From positions 1 to 6,456 of the forward strand of contig JBCCRH010000360.1 in the NCBI GenBank assembly GCA_039208045.1: a DNA stretch of 6,456 nt, read 5' to 3'. The position numbers and the translations under genes were made by a program. The notes under the pieces are model-generated. The model had not been told where the DNA came from and searched no databases. It saw only the letters and a list, made by a program, of their open reading frames with translations. Every line of letters begins with the position of its first letter. Positions within the stretch are counted from its first letter, which is position 1. Origin of the DNA: JBCCRH01 sp039208045. GTDB taxonomy: Bacteria > Bacteroidota > Bacteroidia > Chitinophagales > Saprospiraceae. This document shows positions 1-5,905 of the stretch, in pieces.

Positions 1-1
1 T

Positions 2-418
2 CCTTATACGGAGATCGCCAAACAGCTGTTCGTTTCAGGTGGAACTATTCATGTGAGAATGAAGAAGTTAGAGGAATCAGGGATTGTTAACGGCTATCAC
101 CTATCGGTTGATTATGGCGAATTGGGCTACGATATTAGTGCCTTTTTGGGCATCTACCTGGATAAAAGCTCGCTTTACGAAGACGTAGCTAAAGAACTAG
201 CCTCCATTCCCGAAATTGTAGGCGCGCACTACACCACCGGGCTGTACAATATTTTTGCTAAAATAGTCTGTAGAGATACTAATCACCTGCGGGAGGTGCT
301 GCACGATAAGATTCAGCATATCAATGGCATTCAGCGCACAGAAACCTTTATTTCTTTGGAGGAAAGTATCAACCGGCCAGTAAGTATTTTGCGCGAAGCA
401 GAAGAAGCAAAGGGGTAG
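2..418 (+). CDS. Lrp/AsnC family transcriptional regulator (5' end outside window)
   Basis: This is a DNA-binding regulator of the leucine-responsive/AsnC family; such proteins form dimers or octamers and often sense amino acids. The reading frame is open from base 2 to the TAG at 416-418, giving 138 visible residues. The first GTG, at 53, is an internal valine codon of the helix-turn-helix, not the start. Visible residues 1-32 carry the second part of the winged helix (PYTEIAKQLFVS, then the recognition helix around TIHVRMKKLEESGIV). Residues from about 45 to 125 form the RAM (ligand and oligomerization) domain, with the family pattern AFLGIYLDKSSLYEDV, YTTGLYNIFAKIVC and a late IQRTETFISLEES. 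This closely resembles a widely conserved Bacteroidota Lrp protein of about 155 aa, so probably only 15-20 residues are missing. It stands alone here and is closed by the hairpin at 443-481. The effector and target genes cannot be read from the sequence. Family assignment is secure. Confidence 0.93.
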   Translation, partial: PYTEIAKQLFVSGGTIHVRMKKLEESGIVNGYHLSVDYGELGYDISAFLGIYLDKSSLYEDVAKELASIPEIVGAHYTTGLYNIFAKIVCRDTNHLREVLHDKIQHINGIQRTETFISLEESINRPVSILREAEEAKG

Positions 419-442
419 GGGAGTCGTAGTGGAGCAATAAAA

Positions 443-481
443 AAAGGGATCGATTATCGCAAAATGCTAATCGATCCCTTT
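443..481. terminator. Bidirectional Rho-independent terminator
   Basis: A perfect 14-bp inverted repeat (AAAGGGATCGATTA at 443-456, TAATCGATCCCTTT at 468-481) encloses an 11-nt loop. It sits between two convergent genes, 25 nt past the Lrp-like stop and 30 nt past the rpoD stop. Read on the - strand, the stem is followed by an unbroken run of seven T (A at 439-445), a textbook terminator for rpoD. On the + strand the tail is weaker (TTTCTGTTT), but it should also serve the Lrp-like gene. Confidence 0.88.
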
Positions 482-511
482 CTGTTTATAGTTCAGTAGG
501 CTGTTACTTAA

Positions 512-1381
512 TTAAGAACCCAAGTAGTTTTTCAATAGCTTACTACGGTTCGCGGAGCGAAGCTTGTTGATCGCTTTATCTTTAATTTGGCGCACCCGCT
601 CGCGAGTCAATCCAAATTTCTCTCCGATATCCTCCAACGACATAGGGTGCTCCACACCAATACCAAAATATAGCTTAATGACATCGCATTGGCGCTCTGT
701 TAGTGTACTGAGCGAACGCTCTATTTCGCGGCGTAGCGACTGGTTATAGTCGAGTTCTTGATCGGTTTTGGGCGTGCTACTATTTTCAAGTACATCTAGC
801 AGTGAGTTATCTTCGCCTTCTACGAATGGCGCATCCATCGATACGTGGCGAGCTGCTACACCCAGCGTGGTTTCTACCTCTTCTGTTGGAATATCTAGCA
901 TTTCTGCCAATTCATCCGAAGAAGGTTCGCGCTCAAATTCTTGTTCGAGCTCTGAAAATGCCTTATTGATTTTGTTTAAAGAGCCTACCTTATTTAGTGG
1001 TAAGCGGACGATACGCGATTGCTCAGCAAGCGCTTGTAGGATAGACTGGCGAATCCACCATACCGCATAAGAGATAAATTTGAAACCACGTGTTTCATCA
1101 AAACGCTGTGCTGCTTTGATCAACCCTAAATTTCCTTCATTGATCAAGTCACTAAGGGACAAACCTTGATTTTGGTATTGCTTGGCAACGGAAACTACAA
1201 AACGCAAGTTGGCTTTTGTTAGTTTTTCAAGTGCTGCCTGGTCACCTTGCTTAATTCTTTTGGCGAGGTCTACTTCTTCCTCGGGAGTTAAAAGATCAAC
1301 TTTTCCAATTTCTTGTAAATACTTTTCTAGCGATTGACTTTCGCGATTGGTAATTGACTTAGTGATCTTAAGTTGTCTCAT
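512..1381 (-). CDS. rpoD: RNA polymerase primary sigma factor RpoD/SigA
   Basis: This is the principal sigma factor, which directs core RNA polymerase to housekeeping promoters. The 289 aa match the short primary sigma factor of Bacteroidota, which lacks the acidic region 1.1. Region 1.2 is at about residues 16-48 (SLEKYLQEIGKVDLLTPEEE). Region 2 is at 53-125 and includes the core-binding and -10 melting helices (LSDLINEGNLGLIKAA, RFDETRGFKFISYAVWWIRQ). Region 3 is at about 127-205, and region 4 at 222-278 ends in the -35-binding helix-turn-helix (SLEDIGEKFGLTRERVRQIK). No motif is missing. The ATG start is firm because the codon just before it is an in-frame TAG (1382-1384). There is no Shine-Dalgarno sequence; the AT-rich stretch AATAAACAAAAAATATAG precedes the start, as is usual in this phylum. 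The gene is monocistronic as far as can be seen, with its own promoter at 1535-1565 and the hairpin terminator downstream. Secondary group 2 sigma factors look similar, but the complete regions 1.2-4 and the close match favour the primary factor. Confidence 0.96.
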   Translation of the reverse strand: MRQLKITKSITNRESQSLEKYLQEIGKVDLLTPEEEVDLAKRIKQGDQAALEKLTKANLRFVVSVAKQYQNQGLSLSDLINEGNLGLIKAAQRFDETRGFKFISYAVWWIRQSILQALAEQSRIVRLPLNKVGSLNKINKAFSELEQEFEREPSSDELAEMLDIPTEEVETTLGVAARHVSMDAPFVEGEDNSLLDVLENSSTPKTDQELDYNQSLRREIERSLSTLTERQCDVIKLYFGIGVEHPMSLEDIGEKFGLTRERVRQIKDKAINKLRSANRSKLLKNYLGS

Positions 1382-1530
1382 CTATATTTTTTGTTTATTA
1401 AATTCGATAAGGTAGTACCTCATTTGCAACTGTGCATGACTTAAAGGGGAGAATTGCATGTGCATTTTGCAATAGTCGCATTTGATTGGTTGTGTTATGT
1501 GTTTGAGCCCCTTTACCGTTAGATTTACAG
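1382..1530 (-). promoter_or_regulatory. Inferred 5' leader of rpoD (about 150 nt)
   Basis: If transcription starts just after the TAnnTTTG box at 1535-1542, the rpoD mRNA has an untranslated leader of about 150 nt. No convincing ORF was found in it. Several complementary segments could fold: CCCCTTTA at 1508-1515 with TAAAGGGG at 1442-1449, enclosing ATTGCA at 1453-1458 with TGCAAT at 1468-1473. Nearer the start codon is the inverted repeat AGGTA-G-TACCT at 1410-1420. The last 20 nt before the ATG are A/T-rich and look unstructured. I recognise no known riboswitch; a regulatory role is inference. Confidence 0.4.
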
Positions 1531-1534
1531 CTCA

Positions 1535-1565
1535 CAAAAATACACCAATTTGTACTATCTGTCAA
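1535..1565 (-). promoter_or_regulatory. rpoD promoter, Bacteroidota-type (TTGACA / TAnnTTTG)
   Basis: Read on the - strand, TTGACA (complement of 1560-1565) is followed by TATTTTTG (complement of 1535-1542). The second box fits the Bacteroidota -7 consensus TAnnTTTG at all fixed positions. The spacing from TTG to the box is 20 nt, within the usual range for this phylum. It points at rpoD, with the expected transcription start near 1530. This was found by eye; no start-site data are available. Confidence 0.72.
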
Positions 1566-1815
1566 GCTTTTCACAGGTCGATCATCAGCAACGCTTGGTG
1601 TAGGTTTGGTTCAAGAGTAGGTTCACCTTTTTTTTGGTGGCTATTTAATTGATTTGCAGAATAATAGATTGAGACAAGGGGAGTAAACGAAAAAGGATGG
1701 CAAAATATTTTTTTGATATTCGCATAAAGTAATCGTTTTTTTGGAAAAATGATTTTTTTATTTTTTATTGCAGCGCGGGGATGCGTGTACATCTCTTGAA
1801 TCTTAAACCCTTTTT
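1566..1815. other. AT-rich intergenic stretch with no gene recognised
   Basis: This is the remainder of the 434-bp divergent spacer between rpoD and the START-like gene. It is rich in T tracts (runs of 7-8 T, for example 1628-1635). An open frame on the - strand (1571-1792) has low-complexity, unlikely protein content and is not called. I looked for a + strand TAnnTTTG box for the gene at 1816 and found no exact match; TATTTTTT at 1759-1766 is the nearest, with no well-spaced TTG. The 5' control of that gene must lie here but is not resolved. Confidence 0.5.
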
Positions 1816-2193
1816 ATGGAACGAGTATCCATTGAACTTGAATTCATTTTTCGTGCTTCGCCTACCATTCTGTACAAGTTTTTCACAACGCCAGATTGTC
1901 TCATCAGATGGTTTTGTGATGAAGTGGATATTCAGGATAATGCCTATACTTTTGTCTGGGATGGTTCGGAAGAGGTTGCCCTTCTTATAGAAGATATAGA
2001 GGACGAACGGGTACGTTTCGAATGGGAAGATGCTGAAGAGGGCGAGTACCTTGATTTTTCAGTATCGCGCTCGCCAGTAACAGGGGAAACTATTTTGATC
2101 ATCACTGACTATTGTGATGCCGATGAAACAGAAGATCAAACGGCACTTTGGAATAGCCAAATCAAGACGCTTCGTACAGAAACGGGGGGGTAA
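1816..2193 (+). CDS. START-like domain protein (small, Bacteroidota family)
   Basis: This 125-aa protein has the START/SRPBCC-type helix-grip fold family pattern seen in a short single-domain protein that is common in Bacteroidota. Recognisable parts are residues 14-33 (ASPTILYKFFTTPDCLIRWF: the first helix region of the fold), 44-55 (YTFVWDGSEEVA: a strand and turn typical of the family), 64-80 (ERVRFEWEDAEEGEYLD), and a C-terminal helix from about 102 (acidic DADETEDQ, then LWNSQIKTLR). It is probably cytosolic, since there is no signal peptide or membrane segment. The ligand and physiological role of this family are not established to my knowledge. The ATG at 1816 is the first start after an in-frame TAA at 1804-1806, so the N-terminus is reliable. 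It reads away from rpoD and ends 3 nt before the convergent gene at 2197-2616. A run of seven G (2184-2190) just before the stop makes the last few residues sensitive to sequencing error; family members more often end in something like LGS. Confidence 0.88.
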   Translation: MERVSIELEFIFRASPTILYKFFTTPDCLIRWFCDEVDIQDNAYTFVWDGSEEVALLIEDIEDERVRFEWEDAEEGEYLDFSVSRSPVTGETILIITDYCDADETEDQTALWNSQIKTLRTETGG

Positions 2194-2196
2194 GCA

Positions 2197-2616
2197 TCAC
2201 CCAGAATATTCTACTAACCCCCATATCAGCATTATAACGCCACCCAGGCCAACCAAACCCGCAATAAATCCGAGAAAGCCACCCAAAATAAGTAGGGAAA
2301 GCAGCGCAATAGCAATTGCTGCTAAGATTAGCAAGAGGCCAAGCCTAAACTTGCTATTGTCCCATACATCGCCCCCTCTTCGCTGCTTACTGGTTTTCTT
2401 CTTCAGCTTATCTAGCTTCTTCTTCAGCTTCGCTCGCTTCTTCACAAAACGTTTTCGCTCCTTGGCGCTCATCTCCGCCATTTTTTCATCGGCAGTGTCG
2501 CCAAAAATAGCATCAAACGCTGCATTGGGATTAGGGCGCACCACCGCTTCCGCTGGATGCGCAAAGCTGATGAGAAATAAAATCAGTAGGGTGAAAATGG
2601 AAAACGTACTTCGCAT
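2197..2616 (-). CDS. Polybasic membrane protein of unknown function, 139 aa (copy 1)
   Basis: I do not recognise a named family. The protein has four clear parts: a signal peptide at about 1-24 (positive start MR, hydrophobic TFSIFTLLILFLISFA, likely cleavage after PAEA); a linker at 25-47 with VVRPNPNAAFDAIFGD; a strongly basic, helix-forming segment at about 50-80 (SAKERKRFVKKRAKLKKKL, then KTSKQRR); and two closely spaced hydrophobic segments at about 92-111 and 113-135, the second rich in glycine (GGFLGFIAGLVGLGG). It ends in EYSG. It has the same order of parts and exactly the same length as the gene at 2714-3133, pointing to tandem paralogs. Some Bacteroidota export small proteins with a signal peptide, a KERK-type basic stretch and C-terminal membrane helices (for example YqaE/Pmp3-like or TM2-like); this one shares the plan but not those domains as far as I can see. 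Predicted inner-membrane location. The start is chosen because it gives a proper signal peptide. A near-consensus box, TAACTTTTG, lies at 2648-2656 on the same strand, without a clear TTG partner. Confidence 0.82.
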   Translation of the reverse strand: MRSTFSIFTLLILFLISFAHPAEAVVRPNPNAAFDAIFGDTADEKMAEMSAKERKRFVKKRAKLKKKLDKLKKKTSKQRRGGDVWDNSKFRLGLLLILAAIAIALLSLLILGGFLGFIAGLVGLGGVIMLIWGLVEYSG

Positions 2617-2713
2617 AGTAATTAAAGGATTTAGAGTTTTTAAAAAACAAAAGTTACTATGTAACGGAAATCAGATTCGAAAATTACCTGGCTAAGAGCG
2701 AAAGAAGAGGCCT

Positions 2714-3133
2714 CTAAAGAAGCGTAGCTGTTTGATTTGCTTGTTTCATAGCACCTCCAACCAGAATAATGAGCAGCAGCAGTATTCCGATTAACAATGT
2801 CACTATTCCAGCAAGGCCTCCCACTTGAACAGCAGCAGCTATGAGTGCAATTACTAGGGCTAGCAAAATCAATAAGCCAATAGTAGTCCATATCTGTTTG
2901 GTTCTGTTGGGTTTGCGCTTCCCTTTCAGTTTAGCTAGTTTCTTCTTGATCTTTTTCAATTTTTTATGGAACCGCTTTTTGCGCTTCTCCTTTTTCTTTT
3001 GCTCCTTAGGGGTCATTTGCTCCATAGTAGTGTGCGCTACGCTTTTTGCAGGAGCAATAACCAACCCAAAGCTTGGGGTGCTACTCAGCAAAAACAAACT
3101 GAGTAGCGTGAAAATGGTAGTCTTAGTTTTCAT
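2714..3133 (-). CDS. Polybasic membrane protein of unknown function, 139 aa (copy 2)
   Basis: This is a likely paralog of the gene at 2197-2616, which lies 97 bp downstream on the same strand. It has a signal peptide at about 1-23 (MKTKTTIFTLLSLFLLSSTP, cleavage near SFG), then a short linker. An extremely basic segment follows at 43-79: by my count 23 of 37 residues are Lys or Arg, with heptad-like leucines and isoleucines in HKKLKKIKKKLAKLK. Two hydrophobic segments lie at about 82-103 and 105-128, with a glycine pair (VGG) between them and another near the end. The C-terminus is short and polar (QANQTATLL). There is no cysteine, so it is not a lipoprotein. The shared features with copy 1 are the opening (IFTLL), an M-x-P/A-KE-x-K motif at the start of the basic stretch, and the spacing of all parts. 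Function unknown; the basic stretch could bind nucleic acid, acidic glycan or lipid headgroups, but nothing in the sequence decides this. It is divergent from the nuclease gene at 3185, sharing a 51-bp spacer. Confidence 0.82.
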   Translation of the reverse strand: MKTKTTIFTLLSLFLLSSTPSFGLVIAPAKSVAHTTMEQMTPKEQKKKEKRKKRFHKKLKKIKKKLAKLKGKRKPNRTKQIWTTIGLLILLALVIALIAAAVQVGGLAGIVTLLIGILLLLIILVGGAMKQANQTATLL

Positions 3134-3139
3134 AAAAGT

Positions 3140-3172
3140 TTTGTTAATTAGAGTATGCTAGAATTTGTTAAT
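3140..3172. repeat. Direct repeat TTTGTTAAT in a divergent spacer
   Basis: The 9-mer TTTGTTAAT occurs at 3140-3148 and again at 3164-3172, 24 nt from start to start, inside the 51-bp spacer between the divergent genes starting at 3133 and 3185. A box resembling a Bacteroidota -7 element (TAGAATTTG, 3159-3167, one base longer than consensus) overlaps the second copy and points to the nuclease gene. It could be an operator or a chance event in AT-rich DNA. Confidence 0.35.
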
Positions 3173-3184
3173 AATGCCTAAGCT

Positions 3185-5905
3185 ATGACCGTCTATTTTG
3201 GCCTTAATTTTGATGACCGCGTCTATCCTGAATCAAGTATTCAAGTGCCTAAAGGCGGCATCCAATATTTTGGGCCGCAGAGCTTTTTGTACTTCTTAGA
3301 GGCCCACTTAGGCTTGATTGGCCACTCGCCGGACAATGAATACCTGCGTGTAGAACAATATCGGCAATTTTTGAGAACCTACCTTCACGAACACCCAGCT
3401 ACTTTTTTCGCGAAAGCCTTCGAAGCCGATCAATTTGCAACAGCCATTGATCTGTTGCAGCGTCGAGATGAACTCTTGCTGGCAGGATGGGACTTTAGCT
3501 TCAGCAATACACTGCCTAGTCGACTACAAGTATTAGCTGCCGTCGAAGTAAGCATACGATCTTCTGAAGCTGGACAAATTGCAATGGGATGGGCCGATCG
3601 CATGCATGCGGTACTAGAGGTACTGCCAGATCGGGAGTTGCCACTTCAACGCTTGATCCATAGAGAGCCAGTAGAGCTGTTACCTCCGGTGTGGCAGCGC
3701 TTAATTACTATTTTGAAACGCAAGGGGGTACAGATCGAAGCCATAGATATATCGCATAATGTTGAGACCACTGATTTGGGGCGCTTAAAAGAAGCACTCA
3801 CTAGCCCGCCTTCAGATACCCACCAAAAGCAAGCGCTGCAAGGCGATGGAAGTTTACTGCTGCTTTGCGCAAAACGCGAAACGGACCTGGCTACTTTTTT
3901 AGCTCAGCTATTTCAGCAAAACCCTTCTTTTCGGCCAGTTTGTCTAATACCTGATAAGAGCCAGACCCTCGATAATGCACTGGTACAAGAAGGATTGCCC
4001 AGCTTGGGCATAGCCCCCACTTCACTAGCACGCCCCAGCCTACAAGTCCTAAAATTGGTAACCACTTTCCTCTGGAAACCGCTGGATCCCTACAAAGTAA
4101 TGGAGTTTGTCTCCTTAAGTATTAAGCCTTTAGAGGATGAGCTGAGCTATCGTATTGCGACCCAGATCGCACAAACACCAGGGCTAAAAGGAGAAGGGTG
4201 GCGAAAAATGATCGGCCGTTATTTTGGGGAGCTTAGAGAGCGAGCGGCGATCAAAAAGGGCATAGCAGTAACAGCTATACAAGAACAGTATAGCTTCTGG
4301 TTTGACCGCAATCGCTATGATATCCAGCAAAAAGCGCCCAAAACGGAAGTGTTGGGTATCTTCCAACGGCTCCGCAGTTGGGCCTTTGAGCTGTATGAAG
4401 AGCAAAATAGCGAGAATGCTTCTTTGCTAGTGCTAAGTGAGCAAGCGCGGAAAATATGCGAATTGCTACAAGCGCTACCCGAGGCAGAATTGACGCATTT
4501 AGAGCTAGAGCGGATTGTGCGTACCATTTACGAAGCAGCACCAGCACAGGTGACGCCGCCACAAAAAGGGCACTTGCCCTACGTACATCACTCCACTGCC
4601 TTTGTGCAAACCATACCCGACTTACTGTGGTGGAATTTCTCACAAGCAGAGCCCGATCACTTCTTTTCCAGGTGGTATGGCGTGGAGCGAACCTATCTAG
4701 CGCAGCAAGGGTGCGAGCTATCCACTCCGGTTTCGGAGAATGCTCTGCTTATTTGGCAGCGCAAGCAAGCTATCCTAAGCACTACGAATCGCTTGGTGCT
4801 TGTTATACCCGAGCAGGTGAATGGGCAGACGGTCTTTGCGCACCCTTTACTGAGCGATTTGGAAGCTAATTTTGAAGGATTAGAGCAGTGTGAGTGGCAC
4901 TTAGACAAGCCTTCTACGCGTGCTACCTGGCAACAGCACTTTCAGCTGCCGACCAAAAAAGCACTTACCTCTTATCAATTGGGTAAACCCAAATCGTTCA
5001 TCACGCTTGATGATAGCCAACGTTTGGGCGAGCGGACAGCCGAAACCTTTAGCAGCCTATCGTCTATGTTTTACTATCCGTACAAATGGGTGTTTAAGCA
5101 CAAAATCCGCTTGCAAAAGTCCCCCATTTTGAGTGTGGTACCTGATCAAACTTTGATGGGCAATTTGTCGCATCGCTTCTTCGAAGGCCTGCTGCAAGAA
5201 GATATTTATACGATGAGCAAGGAAGAGGTGGCTCAGTGGATCGACTCGGTGCAGCGCCAGTTGCTAGAGCGAGAGGGGGCGGTGCTGCTGATGTATGGTC
5301 GAGAGCCCGAGCGGGTGGGTTTTATTCAACGGCTTAAATTTTCAGCATGGAGCTTGGTCGAATTGATTCAGCAAAATGGTTGGACGGTCGAAGGAGTAGA
5401 GGTGCCACTCGAAGCAACCCACTGGGGGATTACGATCAAAGCTAGGGCCGACCTTTTGCTCAAACGCGGAGAGGAGCGAGCAGTAATCGATCTGAAATGG
5501 AGAGGGGCGAGATTTCGAGAGCAGATGATTCGCAATGAGGAAGATTTACAGTTGGTGCTTTACGCAAAATTATTGGCAGGGACGAGCGACTGGGCACATA
5601 CAGCCTATTTCATTATGGAAAGTGGGAAGATGATTGCGCGCAATGAGCTGGCCTTTCGTGGTATCCGATCAGTTTCTAAAGAAGTGGATCACCAAGAGGT
5701 CAACCAACGTATCTGGGATCGAATGGGCGCTACTTTTCAATGGCGGATGCAGCAGGTACGAGAGGGAGCTATCGAAATTCGTTGTACCCAAACGCAGCAA
5801 GAGCTAGATGAATTATACGGAGCAGACTTGCTCGATGTTCTAGAAATGAAAAGTGAAGATGCGCCCTTTGACGACTATCGGACGTTGATTAATTTGATAA
5901 ACTAA
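3185..5905 (+). CDS. AddB/RexB-like protein with C-terminal PD-(D/E)XK nuclease domain
   Basis: This is a 906-aa relative of the AddB/RexB subunits of double-strand-break repair nucleases. Residues 1-180 match the N-terminal region of the family (GPQSFLYFLEAHLGL at 30-44, FEADQFATAIDLLQRRDELLLAGW at 79-102). Residues about 220-620 resemble a degenerate superfamily I helicase (ARPSLQVLKLVTTFLWKPLDPYKVMEF at 282-308; LLWWNF at 480-485; HPLLSDLE at 553-560). No Walker A (GxxGxGKT/S) is present, so ATPase activity is not expected. Residues about 622-870 are a RecB-type nuclease domain with all key positions: G659/H663 (GNLSHRFFE), D756 (RAD), D769 and K771 (VIDLKW), Q789 and Y793 (QLVLY). It is therefore probably catalytically competent. 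Where AddB has the first Fe-S cysteine (a CPY motif), this protein has YPY (Y631-P632-Y633), and there is no C-terminal cysteine triad, so no Fe-S cluster is expected. No AddA-type helicase gene is in the window. ATG at 3185 is the start; no Shine-Dalgarno. The stop overlaps that of the next gene. Confidence 0.87.
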   Translation: MTVYFGLNFDDRVYPESSIQVPKGGIQYFGPQSFLYFLEAHLGLIGHSPDNEYLRVEQYRQFLRTYLHEHPATFFAKAFEADQFATAIDLLQRRDELLLAGWDFSFSNTLPSRLQVLAAVEVSIRSSEAGQIAMGWADRMHAVLEVLPDRELPLQRLIHREPVELLPPVWQRLITILKRKGVQIEAIDISHNVETTDLGRLKEALTSPPSDTHQKQALQGDGSLLLLCAKRETDLATFLAQLFQQNPSFRPVCLIPDKSQTLDNALVQEGLPSLGIAPTSLARPSLQVLKLVTTFLWKPLDPYKVMEFVSLSIKPLEDELSYRIATQIAQTPGLKGEGWRKMIGRYFGELRERAAIKKGIAVTAIQEQYSFWFDRNRYDIQQKAPKTEVLGIFQRLRSWAFELYEEQNSENASLLVLSEQARKICELLQALPEAELTHLELERIVRTIYEAAPAQVTPPQKGHLPYVHHSTAFVQTIPDLLWWNFSQAEPDHFFSRWYGVERTYLAQQGCELSTPVSENALLIWQRKQAILSTTNRLVLVIPEQVNGQTVFAHPLLSDLEANFEGLEQCEWHLDKPSTRATWQQHFQLPTKKALTSYQLGKPKSFITLDDSQRLGERTAETFSSLSSMFYYPYKWVFKHKIRLQKSPILSVVPDQTLMGNLSHRFFEGLLQEDIYTMSKEEVAQWIDSVQRQLLEREGAVLLMYGREPERVGFIQRLKFSAWSLVELIQQNGWTVEGVEVPLEATHWGITIKARADLLLKRGEERAVIDLKWRGARFREQMIRNEEDLQLVLYAKLLAGTSDWAHTAYFIMESGKMIARNELAFRGIRSVSKEVDHQEVNQRIWDRMGATFQWRMQQVREGAIEIRCTQTQQELDELYGADLLDVLEMKSEDAPFDDYRTLINLIN

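Noticed and set aside
53..55. GTG as the start of the Lrp-like gene
   Set aside because: The frame is open from base 2 and the residues before it are the conserved helix-turn-helix, so the gene simply begins before the window.
564..1070. Two open frames on the + strand inside rpoD (564-749 and 768-1070)
   Set aside because: They are serine-rich mirror images of a firmly identified gene and show no domain or start context.
1624..1639. CACC-T8-GGTG inverted repeat as a terminator
   Set aside because: The stem is only 4 bp and no gene ends nearby.
1571..1792. Open frame on the - strand in the AT-rich spacer (73 aa)
   Set aside because: It is low-complexity, driven by T/A tracts, lies across the region upstream of the START-like gene, and resembles no protein I know.
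2114..2695. 193-aa open frame on the + strand over the 2197-2616 gene
   Set aside because: Its Lys/Ser/Phe-rich composition is what the antisense of a Lys- and Leu-rich gene produces; the opposite strand has a proper signal peptide and membrane helices.
2640..2891. 83-aa cysteine-rich frame on the - strand overlapping the 3' end of the 2714-3133 gene
   Set aside because: It overlaps the coding region of the polybasic gene in another frame, and its Cys/Ser-rich stretch is a frame-shifted reading of the membrane helix codons.
4184..4908. Several open frames on both strands within the nuclease gene
   Set aside because: They lie inside a continuous 906-aa frame with recognised motifs before and after, and none shows a domain.
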